64,000 nucleotides of DNA from Rosistilla ulvae. Lineage in GTDB: Bacteria > Planctomycetota > Planctomycetia > Pirellulales > Pirellulaceae. Positions 53,904 to 61,981 of this stretch are shown piece by piece (position 1 is the stretch's first letter; each line of letters begins with the position of its first letter). The notes below the pieces were generated by a model, which was not told the DNA's origin, did not search any database, and saw nothing but the letters and a program-made list of their open reading frames with translations. The DNA is taken from contig NZ_CP036261.1 in assembly GCF_007741475.1 (NCBI RefSeq), positions 6,387,798 through 6,451,797 of the forward strand, read 5' to 3'. A program made the translations under genes and the position numbers.

Positions 53904-54443
53904 ATGTCCCGAGTTGGAAAGAAACCAGTATCTATCGTCAGTGGCGTCAGCGTAAAGTTGGACGGCAAACTGATCACGGTCGAAGGCCCTAAGGGCAAGT
54001 TGACTTTCGAGCACCGCGCTGAAGTGGAAGTCAAAATCGACGACGATCAGGTCACTGTGACACGTTTTAACGACGACCGCGAAAGCCGTTCGTTCCATGG
54101 GCTGACACGAGCGATCATCCAAAACATGATCATCGGCGTGACTCAAGGCTACGAAAAGAAGCTCGAGATCGTAGGTGTCGGTTACGTGGCTGTGGTTCAG
54201 AACGGTGAACTGCAATTGCGGGTTGGTTTCGCTAACGAACTAACTTGTAAGATTCCCGAAGGGCTTACGGTCGTTTGCCCGGACACCACTCACGTGAACG
54301 TCAGCGGTTGCGACAAGCAACAGGTGACACAGTTCGCGGCGGCGGTTCGAGCGTTGCGTAAACCTGAGCCTTATAAGGGCAAGGGCATTCGCTACGCTGG
54401 CGAACAAGTGAAACTGAAACCAGGTAAGGCGTCGGCGAAGTAG
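53904..54443 (+). CDS. rplF: 50S ribosomal protein L6
   Basis: A 179-residue L6 beside the sarcin-ricin loop and factor-binding site. MSRVGKKPVSIVSGVSVKLD, TVEGPKGKL and the signature PEPYKGKGIRYAGEQVKLKP are present. Full length. A 114-bp spacer follows before rplR. Confidence 0.98.
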   Translation: MSRVGKKPVSIVSGVSVKLDGKLITVEGPKGKLTFEHRAEVEVKIDDDQVTVTRFNDDRESRSFHGLTRAIIQNMIIGVTQGYEKKLEIVGVGYVAVVQNGELQLRVGFANELTCKIPEGLTVVCPDTTHVNVSGCDKQQVTQFAAAVRALRKPEPYKGKGIRYAGEQVKLKPGKASAK

Positions 54444-54557
54444 TCGTCTAATACGACCCGCTCGACACTTGCACAAGACATACGCCTCGCGTGAAGCCCG
54501 GGGTCGAAATAACCAACACCCCGACATAGTGGCGCGGGATTCGGCAGGAACCAAGTT

Positions 54558-54926
54558 GTGGATAAGAACAAGAAGCAAGATAAGAATCGTCAACGACGAC
54601 GATTTCACGTCCGTAACAAGTTGCGTGGATCGGCGGATCACCCGCGGTTGTGCGTGAATCGTTCGTTGAGCCATTTCAGCTGTCAGTTGGTCGACGATAT
54701 CAACGGAAAGACACTTGCCAGTGCGAGCACCAAGGACAAGGCGCTTCGCGATGCGTTGAAGCCCGGCGGAAACTGTGCTGCTGCGGCCGCGATTGGAAAA
54801 GCGGTAGCAGAGCGAGCTGTCGCGGCTGGGATCAAGCGTGTCAAATTGGATCGTGGTCATTGCAAGTACCACGGTCGCGTCAAAGCGTTCGCAGAAGCTG
54901 CACGCGAAGCTGGGCTGGAATTTTAA
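54558..54926 (+). CDS. rplR: 50S ribosomal protein L18
   Basis: A 122-residue L18, which binds 5S rRNA with L5. It starts at GTG with AGGA upstream. RRRFHVRNKLRGSADHPRLC and the C-terminal KLDRGHCKYHGRVKAFAEAA are conserved family blocks. rpsE begins 84 bp later. Confidence 0.97.
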   Translation: MDKNKKQDKNRQRRRFHVRNKLRGSADHPRLCVNRSLSHFSCQLVDDINGKTLASASTKDKALRDALKPGGNCAAAAAIGKAVAERAVAAGIKRVKLDRGHCKYHGRVKAFAEAAREAGLEF

Positions 54927-55010
54927 TTTCGCTTTGGATTGCATCTTTTGGTTTCGGCCAGGAGAGCGAGCAAAGCACCATCGCAATCAATCATCGAAGA
55001 GAACGAACTG

Positions 55011-55499
55011 GTGTCTGACAATTCTGGACAAGGCGATCTGCTTGATCGCGTCGTAAAGATCAAACGATGTGCGGCCGTTGTAAAAGGTGGCCGTCGTTTC
55101 AGTTTCGCTGCGATGGTCGTCGTTGGCGATGGTAAAGGTAAAGTTGGCTGGGGCTACGGTAAAGCGAACGAAGTTCCGCCTAGCGTCCAAAAGGCGACTA
55201 AGCAGGCGACGCGAGATATGGTCGCTGTACCGTTGATCGCTGGCAGCATCCCGCACCAAGTGTGGGGCAAGTTCGGCGCTGCAAAGGTGCTGTTGATGCC
55301 TGCGGGTGCTGGTACTGGTATCATCGCCGGGCAAGCCGTCCGTGCTGTATGCGAATCGGCGGGCATTCACGATATTTTGACCAAGAGCTACGGGACAAAT
55401 AACCCGGTGACTCTTGTAAAGGCAACCATCGACGCTTTGAGCAAGTTGCGAACGCGAGAAACGATCGCGGCACTGCGTGGCGTTGAGCTGGATAATTAG
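55011..55499 (+). CDS. rpsE: 30S ribosomal protein S5
   Basis: A 162-residue S5, important for decoding fidelity and mRNA unwinding. Landmarks: LLDRVVKIKRCAAVVKGGRR, AMVVVGDGKGKVGWGYGKAN and LLMPAGAGTGIIAGQAVRAV. The GTG at 55011 gives a start typical of the family; the frame is open to 54939 but the extra residues look unlike S5. rpmD (L30) normally follows here, yet only 48 bases separate rpsE from rplO, so L30 is absent. Confidence 0.94.
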   Translation: MSDNSGQGDLLDRVVKIKRCAAVVKGGRRFSFAAMVVVGDGKGKVGWGYGKANEVPPSVQKATKQATRDMVAVPLIAGSIPHQVWGKFGAAKVLLMPAGAGTGIIAGQAVRAVCESAGIHDILTKSYGTNNPVTLVKATIDALSKLRTRETIAALRGVELDN

Positions 55500-55547
55500 A
55501 GCGACTGAGCAATTGGGCCAATTGTTCTCCAAAACAGAGCACACGAT

Positions 55548-56060
55548 ATGAAACTTCACGACGTCAACACCGGTATTACCAAGAATCGCAAGCGCAAGCG
55601 GATCGGTCGCGGTCCCGGTTCGGGCCACGGCAAAACTGCCGGTCGCGGTCACAAGGGGCATAAAAGCCGCAGCGGTTACAGCCGCAAGCCGAGCTTCCAA
55701 GGTGGATCGATGCCGTTGTTCCGTCGTATCCCAAAACGCGGTTTCCACAATCCTTTCGCACCAGTCATCAAGGTGATGAATGTGCAGGATTTGGAAGCGA
55801 TGTGTGACGACGGCATGGAGATCACTCCCGATCTGTTGGTCTCGACTCACATCTTGACTGGTATCTTCGACGAACTGAAGATCCTCGGAAACGGTGAGAT
55901 CACCAAGAACCTTAAGGTTTCAGCGCATCGATTCAGCAAGAGCGCCGTTGAGAAGATCAAGGCTGCCGGTGGCGAAGTTACCATCCTGCCTGCGAAGCGT
56001 CTTCCGAAGGAACGGGCTGCTTTGCTCAAGTCGGGCGAAGTGCAACGAGCTCATAAGTAG
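55548..56060 (+). CDS. rplO: 50S ribosomal protein L15
   Basis: A 170-residue L15, a late-assembly 50S protein. [40 protein letters not shown] and [20 protein letters not shown] are diagnostic. The C-terminus shows [21 protein letters not shown] 219-bp structured gap separates it from secY. Confidence 0.97.
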   Translation: MKLHDVNTGITKNRKRKRIGRGPGSGHGKTAGRGHKGHKSRSGYSRKPSFQGGSMPLFRRIPKRGFHNPFAPVIKVMNVQDLEAMCDDGMEITPDLLVSTHILTGIFDELKILGNGEITKNLKVSAHRFSKSAVEKIKAAGGEVTILPAKRLPKERAALLKSGEVQRAHK

Positions 56061-56068
56061 TGTCAGGA

Positions 56069-56147
56069 TTCGGGCGAACGCCCGAAGATTGCATTCGAAA
56101 AAGTGGGCAATGCCCCGACGGTTAGTTGTCCATTAACGATAGGACAA
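56069..56147 (+). promoter_or_regulatory. hairpin-rich leader between rplO and secY
   Basis: TTCGGGCGAACGCCCGAA (56069-56086) is a near-perfect palindrome giving a 7-bp stem with a GAAC loop. TTGTCC (56126-56131) and GGACAA (56142-56147) form another stem with a 10-base loop. No T-tract follows either, so an attenuator or processing site is likelier than a plain terminator. Confidence 0.4.
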
Positions 56148-56279
56148 ACGTCTTTCAGCAGTCTTTTATATGTCAGACGCTTGTCGCAAACGAAACAGAA
56201 ATTCACGAAGCTCAAGCATCTGACTATGTCTCGCTCTTGACGGGACTCCGGTGGCGTGGGCCAAGGAACGGATTAGACC

Positions 56280-57656
56280 ATGCTGGAAAAATTACGCGTC
56301 GTTTTCACAATCCCCGAGCTCCGCAACAAAATCTTGTTGACGTTGGGATTGCTGGCGATCTATCGCATCGGCTTTCACATCTCTCTGCCGATGATGAACC
56401 AAAACTTGGCCCCCTCTGCGGGCGAAGATACTGCGTCGCAGTTCTTCGAGAAGGTCAGCCTGTTTGCGGCGAGCGATCTACGCCAAGCGACGATCTTCGG
56501 TCTCGGCATCATGCCCTATATTTCCGCGTCGATTATCTTCCAGTTGCTCGGTAGCGTTTGGGCTCCGATCGAGGAACTGAAGAAAGAAGGCGAAGCGGGC
56601 CGGAAGAAGATCAACGAATACACGCGTTATTTGACCGTTGTGTTGTGCTTGATTCAAAGCTACATGTACTTGAAGTTTTGGTTGATGGCCGGCGGCGAAG
56701 GCGAGGCGAGCAAGGTCAATCCGAACTTCTTTGGAGCCGACAGTAACACGCTCTATTGGGGTTGGCAGATCACTGCGGTTCTAATCATGACCTGCGGTAC
56801 GATCTTTTTGATGTGGTTGGGCGAACAGATCGACGAATACGGGATCGGCAACGGTATCAGTCTGTTGATCATGGCCGGTATCTTGGCCCAAATGCCTGGG
56901 GCTTTGTTCGACCTGATTCAGAATATGAAGACCGAGTTGGTCGGACTCTCGAAGGGTACGGTCGGTATTGAGACGCTGATCATATTGATAGTGCTCTTTG
57001 TTGCGGTGGTCTTTGGCGTGGTCTTTATCACGCTGGGGCAACGTCGTATTCCCACTCAAAGCGCGAAATTCACTCGCGGTCGACGAGTCTATGGTGGCAA
57101 CCGCCAATTCCTGCCACTGCGGATTAATCAAGCTGGCGTGATGCCGATCATTTTTGCTAGCAGTTTGTTGATGATTCCAGGGGTGATGCTGCAGTTCCTT
57201 TCCAAATCGTTTACTCCCGGAACGTTCATGTTCTCGGCGTTGAATGGCTTTGGGTCGATCATGAGCAGCGGAACGTCGTTTGTCTACAACATGCTGTATG
57301 TCGCATTGATCTTCTTCTTCTGTTACTTCTGGACCGCGATCACCTTCAATCCGAAGGAAATGTCGGACCAATTGAAGGACCACGGGACATTCATTCCCGG
57401 GTATCGTCCTGGTAAACGGACTTCCGATTACCTGGAGAAGGTTATGGTTCGGATCACATACGTCGGTGCAGCGTTTTTGGCGATCGTTGCGATCGTGCCA
57501 ACGATTGTCTATGGCTCACTGGGTGTGTCGTATTCGATCGCTGGATTCTATGGCGGTACCGGGCTTCTGATTGCCGTTAGCGTTGCGTTCGATTTGATTC
57601 AGAAGATCGATAGCCATTTGGTCATGCGAAATTATCGTGGTCTGCTGGAAGGCTAG
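56280..57656 (+). CDS. secY: protein translocase subunit SecY
   Basis: A 458-residue SecY, the central pore of the Sec translocon. The first helix region RNKILLTLGLLAIYRIGFHI is followed by further hydrophobic helices consistent with ten. Signatures include GIMPYISASIIFQLLGS, YTRYLTVVLCLIQSYMYLK, QRRIPTQSAKFTRGRRVYGG and LPLRINQAGVMPIIFASSLL. The length fits the family. It lies 61 bp upstream of adk, as in many spc clusters. Confidence 0.97.
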   Translation: MLEKLRVVFTIPELRNKILLTLGLLAIYRIGFHISLPMMNQNLAPSAGEDTASQFFEKVSLFAASDLRQATIFGLGIMPYISASIIFQLLGSVWAPIEELKKEGEAGRKKINEYTRYLTVVLCLIQSYMYLKFWLMAGGEGEASKVNPNFFGADSNTLYWGWQITAVLIMTCGTIFLMWLGEQIDEYGIGNGISLLIMAGILAQMPGALFDLIQNMKTELVGLSKGTVGIETLIILIVLFVAVVFGVVFITLGQRRIPTQSAKFTRGRRVYGGNRQFLPLRINQAGVMPIIFASSLLMIPGVMLQFLSKSFTPGTFMFSALNGFGSIMSSGTSFVYNMLYVALIFFFCYFWTAITFNPKEMSDQLKDHGTFIPGYRPGKRTSDYLEKVMVRITYVGAAFLAIVAIVPTIVYGSLGVSYSIAGFYGGTGLLIAVSVAFDLIQKIDSHLVMRNYRGLLEG

Positions 57657-57717
57657 TTCGCGTGGCGAACTCTCTTTGACTGCGAAGCGGTGTCCTGCCA
57701 ATTGAAGGAGACGTCCA

Positions 57718-58290
57718 ATGCGAATCATTTTCATTGGACCTCCTGGCGCGGGCAAAGGGACCCAGTGCAAGCAATTGGTCGACCATCTTTCGGTCCCTCA
57801 TCTTTCGACCGGCGATATGTTGCGTGAGATTCGCGGCGAGCGAAGCTCTTTGGGGCAATTGGTGGCATCGTATATCGATGCAGGGAGGCTGGCCCCCGAT
57901 TTTCTTGTCGTCCGTATCGTCGAAGAGTTCTTGCGCCGCGAGCAATGCGATTCGGGTTGCATGTTCGACGGCTTTCCCCGGACTCTGCTGCAAGCTCAGT
58001 TGCTTGGTGAGCAATTGGCTAGCAATGGCGACGGCATTTCGATCGTTTTGAATTTGGACGTCGATGAGGATGCGCTGGTTCAGCGGTTGCTCAAACGTGC
58101 CGAGATTGAAAATCGCGCGGACGATAACGCGGAGACCATTCAGCAGCGGTTGCGAGTCTATCGTCGGCAAACGGCGCCCCTGCTCGACTTCTACGCTCAA
58201 AGGGGCTTGGTCGAACGAATCGATGGTTGCTTGGACCCGTCGGCGGTCTTTCAACAGATCCTCGATCGTGTGCGTCAGCGAGCGGTTTAG
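57718..58290 (+). CDS. adk: adenylate kinase (short-LID form)
   Basis: A 190-residue adenylate kinase interconverting ATP + AMP and two ADP. The P-loop is GPPGAGKGT at 7-15; HLSTGDMLREI and FDGFPRTLLQA form the AMP site; RADDNAETIQQRLRVYRRQT holds the Arg/Asp nucleotide contacts. The LID is short and lacks the zinc-binding cysteines seen in longer bacterial forms. Located after secY as usual, but map, infA and rpsM do not follow. Confidence 0.95.
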   Translation: MRIIFIGPPGAGKGTQCKQLVDHLSVPHLSTGDMLREIRGERSSLGQLVASYIDAGRLAPDFLVVRIVEEFLRREQCDSGCMFDGFPRTLLQAQLLGEQLASNGDGISIVLNLDVDEDALVQRLLKRAEIENRADDNAETIQQRLRVYRRQTAPLLDFYAQRGLVERIDGCLDPSAVFQQILDRVRQRAV

Positions 58291-58452
58291 GTTTCGTTCG
58301 TCAGCGAGTGCAGATGGCTGGCGTGATATGTTGCCTTTCCTCGCGTTCTACTCTGTTGCTTGCCGTTGTCAATTCAGTCTGTCAGCCGCGTGGCAATGCG
58401 TTTCCGCAGGTCGTTCTTTACCTTTGTTGCAACCGTTCCGGAGAAGATCGCG

Positions 58453-58950
58453 ATGAGTTATGCCGCTTCGATACTACCAGAATTTGAGCAAGAAATGGCC
58501 AACACCCGCAAGGTGTTGAACCAAGTGCCGGACGCGTTGTTCAATTGGAAAGCACATGAGCGTTCCAACACGATCGGCTGGAACGCAAATCACTTGGCAG
58601 AGATCGTTGGTTGGGTTGAGGGGACGTTCGCCCGCCCCAAGTGGGATATTGCCGGTTATGAATCGCCAAAGCTTACGTCGACCACCGACGTTCTTGCTTT
58701 GTTCGATCAAAACCTGGCGTCGGCCTGCACCGCGATTCAGAATGTGCAGGAATCGTCGTTGACAGAAATTTGGTCTTTGACCAACGGGGATCAAACACTG
58801 ATGTCGATGCCTCGATCCGCTGTGATTCGCACGTTTGTTTTGAGTCACACGATCCATCACCGCGCCCATCTGTGCGTATATTTGCGTTTGAATGACATTC
58901 CGGTTCCGGGGATGTACGGGCCTTCGGGTGATGAAGGTTTGTTTGCGTAG
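58453..58950 (+). CDS. DinB-superfamily protein
   Basis: A 165-residue four-helix-bundle protein of the DinB/YfiT superfamily. The ATG at 58453 has GGAGAAG upstream; an earlier in-frame start at 58360 would add an unrelated basic segment. Metal-ligand positions are visible: a His in WNANHLAEIVGWVEG and the pair in VLSHTIHHRAHLCVYL. DinB-type proteins bind a divalent metal and may act as thiol transferases or in stress responses; none of this is proven for this member. It follows adk by 162 bp, outside the ribosomal cluster proper. Confidence 0.85.
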   Translation: MSYAASILPEFEQEMANTRKVLNQVPDALFNWKAHERSNTIGWNANHLAEIVGWVEGTFARPKWDIAGYESPKLTSTTDVLALFDQNLASACTAIQNVQESSLTEIWSLTNGDQTLMSMPRSAVIRTFVLSHTIHHRAHLCVYLRLNDIPVPGMYGPSGDEGLFA

Positions 58951-58988
58951 CTGTCAACGCTTCGTCGGTTTCGGGAGTTTTCAACGGC

Positions 58989-59804
58989 ATGTCGATCTGG
59001 TATCGCAACGGGCAGTGGGGCGAAGGTGAGATCGCGTTGCCGGTCGATGATGTGGGGGTTTTTCAAGGCGTGATCGCGGTTGAACGGTTACGCACCTATT
59101 CCGGGCGTTGGTTTCGACTCGATGATCATCTAGATCGGCTCCGACAGTCGACTTCCCTGCTGTCGATCGACGCCGCTCAGGGGATCGACGGCCTTTCGGC
59201 ATCGATGGCGGATCTGTTGCATCGAAACGGGGCTCCGTTGGTGACGGGGGGGACGGTGTTGATCACACCGGGAACTCTTCGCGGTCGTACGCCTACCGTG
59301 ATCGCACACCTCACACCACTGGATCTGGCCAGGATCGAACGCTTGCAGAAGGAGGGGGAGCTTTTGGTTCTCAGTTCCGTCGTCCAGCCCTCCGCCAATT
59401 CGGTGCCGCGTCGCGTGAAGCATCGCAGTAGGCTCCATTATTATTTGGCCGCACAGCAGGTGCGGCGGGTCGATCCTGCCGCGACGGCTGTATTGATCGA
59501 CGACGATGGATCGGTGACCGAAACCGCGTCGGCGAACATTCTGCTGGTTCAGGACGGTAGCATCTATTCGGCTCCGCCAGATCGCGTGCTGCCAGGGGTT
59601 TCGTTGGGGGTCGTTCGCCAATTGGCGAACGAGGCGGGGATTCCTTGGATTGAGCAACCGTTGCAAGCATCGATGTTCGATCGAGCCGACGAGATTCTGT
59701 TGACTGGCACCGGCGCTGGGATTTGGTTTGGCAACAACCGGAAGGGGCCGGTCTATCGACAACTGTCCGAAGCGTTTCACGCCTCGACGGCCTCCTTCGA
59801 TTGA
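58989..59804 (+). CDS. class-IV PLP-dependent aminotransferase / aminodeoxychorismate lyase-like
   Basis: A 271-residue fold-type-IV PLP enzyme (branched-chain aminotransferase, D-amino acid aminotransferase and 4-amino-4-deoxychorismate lyase group). The PLP lysine is K144 in VPRRVKHRSRLHYYLA, and E178 in GSVTETASANILLV is the conserved glutamate near the cofactor. VDDVGVFQGVIAVERLRTY opens the domain as usual. The shorter length and context do not separate lyase from transaminase; a PabC-like role in folate synthesis is one option. It lies 38 bp after the DinB-like gene, probably in one transcript, and converges with an SDR gene 3 bp away. Confidence 0.85.
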   Translation: MSIWYRNGQWGEGEIALPVDDVGVFQGVIAVERLRTYSGRWFRLDDHLDRLRQSTSLLSIDAAQGIDGLSASMADLLHRNGAPLVTGGTVLITPGTLRGRTPTVIAHLTPLDLARIERLQKEGELLVLSSVVQPSANSVPRRVKHRSRLHYYLAAQQVRRVDPAATAVLIDDDGSVTETASANILLVQDGSIYSAPPDRVLPGVSLGVVRQLANEAGIPWIEQPLQASMFDRADEILLTGTGAGIWFGNNRKGPVYRQLSEAFHASTASFD

Positions 59805-59807
59805 CGG

Positions 59808-60686
59808 CTATGCCGAATGAAGTACATCTCGCAAACCGGATCGGTAGTCGGGAAACGCTAGCTGCGGACAGAGGTCGCGGCGCATTCGGGCCGTCCATAT
59901 TCTCTTGCTGGTCGTCGCCCGACGACTGGCGGGTGCTGCGGAATCGGGGGAAACGAAGCTTGGCAAGGGCTTGCCAAGCACTCGGGCGATCTCCTCGTAA
60001 TAGGTTCGACGAATGACCGGCGTCCCATCGGAGATGACGTAGGTCTTCGTTTCGGATGGGCTGGTTTGCCAGGCAGCCATCACGGCGCTGGCCGCATCAT
60101 CGATGTGGATCAGGTTCAAGTAGCCTTCGGTCGGTGCGGAGAGCGGTTTCCCCGAAAGGATCTCTTTGGCGCGGGGGATACGGTTCGGGCCATAGAGCCC
60201 CGCCATCCGCAGAATAGTTGATGGGAAACCAGGGCGTTTTTGCCGCAGCAGCGACTCGGCCTGCAAATGCGCCCAACCTCCCGATCCGATAGCGGGGCAG
60301 CAGGGGGAAGCTTCATCGACCCATGTTCCCCCGTTTTGGTGGTACACGCCGGTCGAACTGATATAAACCAAATTCGACTTAGGAGAAGTTGCTTGCAATG
60401 CGTTCCGCAGCCCCCCAACATAGACGTCGTATTGGGATTGGCCACCACTGCGATCCCATCCGACCGCGACGAGGGTCCGGTCGGTTTGGGGCAAATTGCG
60501 GAGCGTGGTCGGGCGGGTCCAATCGGCGACGATCGGCGAGATTCCCGCCGTTTGCAGATCTGCCGCGGTTGGCCGATTGCGAGTGACTGCAAAGACGTGC
60601 CAATCCTGATTTTGCAATCGCAGGGCAACTCGTTTACCCAAGTATCCACAACCAAAAATCAGGGCCGTTTTTTTTGATTTTTCCAA
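59808..60686 (-). CDS. YeeZ-like NAD(P)-binding epimerase/reductase
   Basis: A 292-residue extended short-chain dehydrogenase-like protein. The nucleotide-binding loop is GCGYLGKRVAL in ALIFGCGYLGKRVALRLQNQ, near residues 9-28. LVYISSTGVYHQNGGTWVDE carries the usual SSTGVY region, LRMAGLYGPNRIPRAKEILS follows, and the C-terminal half has LNLIHIDDAASAVMAAWQ. The pattern matches E. coli YeeZ and similar putative NAD-dependent epimerases whose substrates are unknown. The Tyr-x3-Lys catalytic pair of classical SDRs is replaced, so a redox or epimerase reaction is not certain. No signal peptide. Tail-to-tail with the class-IV PLP gene. Confidence 0.88.
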   Translation of the reverse strand: MEKSKKTALIFGCGYLGKRVALRLQNQDWHVFAVTRNRPTAADLQTAGISPIVADWTRPTTLRNLPQTDRTLVAVGWDRSGGQSQYDVYVGGLRNALQATSPKSNLVYISSTGVYHQNGGTWVDEASPCCPAIGSGGWAHLQAESLLRQKRPGFPSTILRMAGLYGPNRIPRAKEILSGKPLSAPTEGYLNLIHIDDAASAVMAAWQTSPSETKTYVISDGTPVIRRTYYEEIARVLGKPLPSFVSPDSAAPASRRATTSKRIWTARMRRDLCPQLAFPDYRSGLRDVLHSA

Positions 60687-60882
60687 AGATCTGGCGCTCC
60701 AGGGCAGTATCGATCGGCAGAAATGCGGGTTAGAAGAGTATGAAGCTTAGGTTCGTGAGGCGAACACTGGGCCAGATCGACCGGGCAAATTGGCCCATCC
60801 CCCTGCCGAGAGTCTACAATGGACCGAGCCATCGCGGGGCGGCGAATTCTAATCTTTTCCTCATACGACTATTGGACAATAG

Positions 60883-61920
60883 ATGATGCATCGATCTCTT
60901 GTTCGCATCGAGTGCAGTTTGCTGGTGATTGTCGCGATTCTTGTCGCGTCGCCGGCCTCGGCTCAGCAGAAACCGTCGGGGTTGACGTTTGTGTCGGCCC
61001 CTTCGGCACTGACGGGAGTTCTTCAAGGGGAGGCTCCGCATTCGTTGGCGGAACTGAGGGCGTTGGAGCATCAGCAGCAGATCGTCTCACAGCGGGTCGC
61101 GAAATGCACCGTCAGCGTGCAGATCGGTTATGCCCAAGGGAGCGGCGTCGTAATCACCAGTGACGGATACGTCCTGACGGCTGCACACGTCGCGATGCGC
61201 CCCGGTCAGCAGGCCGTGATGACGCTCAGCGATGGTCGACAGGTTCATGGGACCACGTTGGGAATGAATCGGCATGTCGATGCGGGACTGATCAAAATCG
61301 ACGATCCCGCGCCAGCCGAAGGTTGGCCCTTTGCTACGCTGGGATCCTCCAGTGGTGTGTCGCCGGGAACTTGGTGTGTCGCTGTTGGGCACCCAGGGGG
61401 CTACGAACCCGAACGGGGAGCGGTGATTCGGATCGGCCGCGTACTGATCACTCGGGAGACTTCCCTGGTCACCGATTGCGCATTGATCGGTGGTGACAGC
61501 GGGGGACCTTTGTTCGATTTAACGGGCAAATTGATCGGCGTTCACAGCCGGATCGGCAACGACGTGACCGACAACTTGCATGTTCCGATCGATCATTATG
61601 ACGAACACTGGGCGCGGCTGGCGCGGGGCGAACTCTGGGGACATCTTCCCGGTTTCCGGCCACGAATCGGCGTCCAAGGGCGCAAGCAGGACGATCGCGC
61701 GGTGATCGAAATCGTCGGCCGAGATTCACCCGCGGCCGAAGCGGGCATTTTGCCTGGGGATGTGATTAAGAATTTTGGCGACGTCACAATCGCAGACTTC
61801 GAGTCGTTGAAGGCAGCGGTCGCCGACACGATGCCGGGCGAACATGTCCAGATCGTGCTCGAACGCGATGGGATCCGCAAACGGATGATCTTGGTGGTGG
61901 GGCGCGATCCGAACTCCTAA
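60883..61920 (+). CDS. secreted HtrA-like trypsin-family serine protease with PDZ domain
   Basis: A 345-residue exported protease. The signal peptide is CSLLVIVAILVASPASA. The trypsin-like domain carries the complete catalytic triad: His102 in YVLTAAHVAM, Asp133 in NRHVDAGLIKI and Ser206 in GGDSGGPLFDL. A single PDZ domain runs from about residue 260 to 340 (IEIVGRDSPAAEAGILPGDV). HtrA/Deg proteases degrade or refold damaged envelope proteins, with PDZ sensing unfolded C-termini. Only one PDZ is present. A related but altered protein follows 61 bp downstream on the same strand, so the two probably form an operon. Confidence 0.92.
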   Translation: MMHRSLVRIECSLLVIVAILVASPASAQQKPSGLTFVSAPSALTGVLQGEAPHSLAELRALEHQQQIVSQRVAKCTVSVQIGYAQGSGVVITSDGYVLTAAHVAMRPGQQAVMTLSDGRQVHGTTLGMNRHVDAGLIKIDDPAPAEGWPFATLGSSSGVSPGTWCVAVGHPGGYEPERGAVIRIGRVLITRETSLVTDCALIGGDSGGPLFDLTGKLIGVHSRIGNDVTDNLHVPIDHYDEHWARLARGELWGHLPGFRPRIGVQGRKQDDRAVIEIVGRDSPAAEAGILPGDVIKNFGDVTIADFESLKAAVADTMPGEHVQIVLERDGIRKRMILVVGRDPNS

Positions 61921-61981
61921 TCCCTGCGGTTTGTATTCGGAAGAACTTCGATTTCAATTGGTGAAGGTAAGTTGGCCGGCC

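Noticed and set aside
56126-56554. 142-codon frame starting upstream of secY
   Set aside because: It begins at TTG without a ribosome binding site and runs into secY in a different frame.
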